A DNA stretch of 6,870 bases from JBFLVQ01 sp040758525 (GTDB lineage Bacteria; Acidobacteriota; Blastocatellia; Chloracidobacteriales; JADJPF01). Location: positions 1 through 6,870 of the forward strand of contig JBFLVQ010000514.1 in NCBI GenBank assembly GCA_040758525.1, in the 5' to 3' direction. Positions 6,450 through 6,870 of this stretch are shown here, piece after piece. Position numbers and translations under genes: made by a program. The stretch's first letter is position 1; each line of letters begins with the position of its first letter. Under the pieces are notes generated by a model that saw only the letters and a program-made list of their open reading frames with translations, was not told the origin of the DNA and ran no database searches.

Positions 6450-6870
6450 ATGGAAAAAGAGAAACGACAGGATAGCAGGAAGAGATGGTTGTTGATCTTT
6501 ATACTCTGTACCTTTGTTGGTCTGTTCTCTTTTAGTACTGTTCATACAACACATCTGGTAGAAGGCGAAGAGATTCCTTTCTATTATCCATTGATGTTCG
6601 AGATGACAGGGGCTTATGCAGCATTTATCCTGCTTCCTGCGTTACTCTGGTTCTTTGCTAGATTCCCAATCACCAGGCACAATATCGTTAAGACAGTACC
6701 AATATACATACTGATCTCTATGCTATATGGCGTATGCCATACACTGCTGATGATCTATTCTAGGAAGATTATTTATGCGATTTTCTTAGCCTCTTCATAT
6801 AAGTCTGGTGCCATTGGCTACCGCTTTCTTATGGAATATCACAAGCAAGCAGTTATTTTTGTATTAGTAC
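6450..6870 (+). CDS. N-terminal membrane sensor domain of a probable LytS/YehU-type histidine kinase, truncated by the window
   Basis: Not a complete frame, so easily missed: from ATG 6450, 140 codons run open to the window end. The product begins with charged MEKEKRQDSRKR, then a helix (about 13-31), a short loop with HTTHLVEGEEIPFYYP (32-47), a second helix (51-70) running into RFPITRHNIVK, a third (82-103) with CHTLLMIYSRK, and YRFLMEYHKQ followed by the start of a fourth. This is the layout, and the RFPI and CHTLLM wording, of membrane domains that precede the His_kinase (PF06580) and ATPase parts in many LytS-like kinases; those parts lie outside the window, so the call rests on resemblance only. 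Such kinases usually pair with a LytTR response regulator encoded next door. The start is 6 bases after the acyltransferase TAG with only a weak AGG (6438-6440), suggesting translation coupled to the upstream gene. Five of seven Arg codons are AGA/AGG, like its neighbour. It could instead be another multi-helix membrane protein. Confidence 0.62.
   Translation, partial: MEKEKRQDSRKRWLLIFILCTFVGLFSFSTVHTTHLVEGEEIPFYYPLMFEMTGAYAAFILLPALLWFFARFPITRHNIVKTVPIYILISMLYGVCHTLLMIYSRKIIYAIFLASSYKSGAIGYRFLMEYHKQAVIFVLV

Noticed and set aside
1..6870. Search for a CRISPR array, tRNA, transposase, toxin-antitoxin or defence genes
   Set aside because: I found no regular direct repeats, cloverleaf-like segment, insertion-sequence ends or motif of such genes by reading both strands.

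Overview
The window holds three complete protein genes and two that run off its ends. Nothing in it identifies the organism outright. A secreted M1-type peptidase with a Sec signal, a GapN-like aldehyde dehydrogenase, an LD-carboxypeptidase and a LytS-like sensor kinase after a membrane acyltransferase suggest a Gram-negative-type bacterium of moderate GC (roughly 40-50% by eye). The M1 protein and the kinase sensor domain remind me most of Acidobacteriota (Blastocatellia-like) proteins. That is an impression from memory, not a demonstrated placement.

Layout. At 1-743 on the minus strand is the first ~247 codons of an LD-carboxypeptidase (peptidase family S66), which exits the window before its C-terminal catalytic His. 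A 129-bp divergent spacer (744-872) carries candidate promoters facing both ways. On the plus strand, 873-2486 is an aldehyde dehydrogenase of the NADP-dependent glyceraldehyde-3-phosphate dehydrogenase type, followed after 31 bp by an exported M1-family metallopeptidase-like protein (2518-5019). The pair is probably one transcription unit, closed by a strong intrinsic terminator at 5040-5086. A new unit starts with a promoter-bearing spacer, then a membrane acyltransferase (5259-6443) and, 6 bp later, the sensor domain of a probable LytS/YehU-type histidine kinase (6450 to the window end).

How the genes fit together. The carboxypeptidase would act on cytoplasmic murein peptides, the dehydrogenase on a phosphorylated or other aldehyde in central carbon metabolism, and the peptidase outside the cytoplasm. 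They share no obvious pathway. The acyltransferase and kinase are tightly spaced and look co-transcribed, suggesting a cell-envelope modification enzyme coupled to a signalling module.

The main things worth a second look are: the dehydrogenase lacks the usual general-base Glu (Gly282 in its place, exactly 34 residues before catalytic Cys316); the M1 protein keeps its zinc site but lacks GxMEN; and codon use changes sharply at the terminator (AGA/AGG is 6 of 74 Arg codons in the two genes before it, 15 of 23 after). I see no CRISPR array, tRNA, rRNA, insertion sequence or clear novel defence-type system here.
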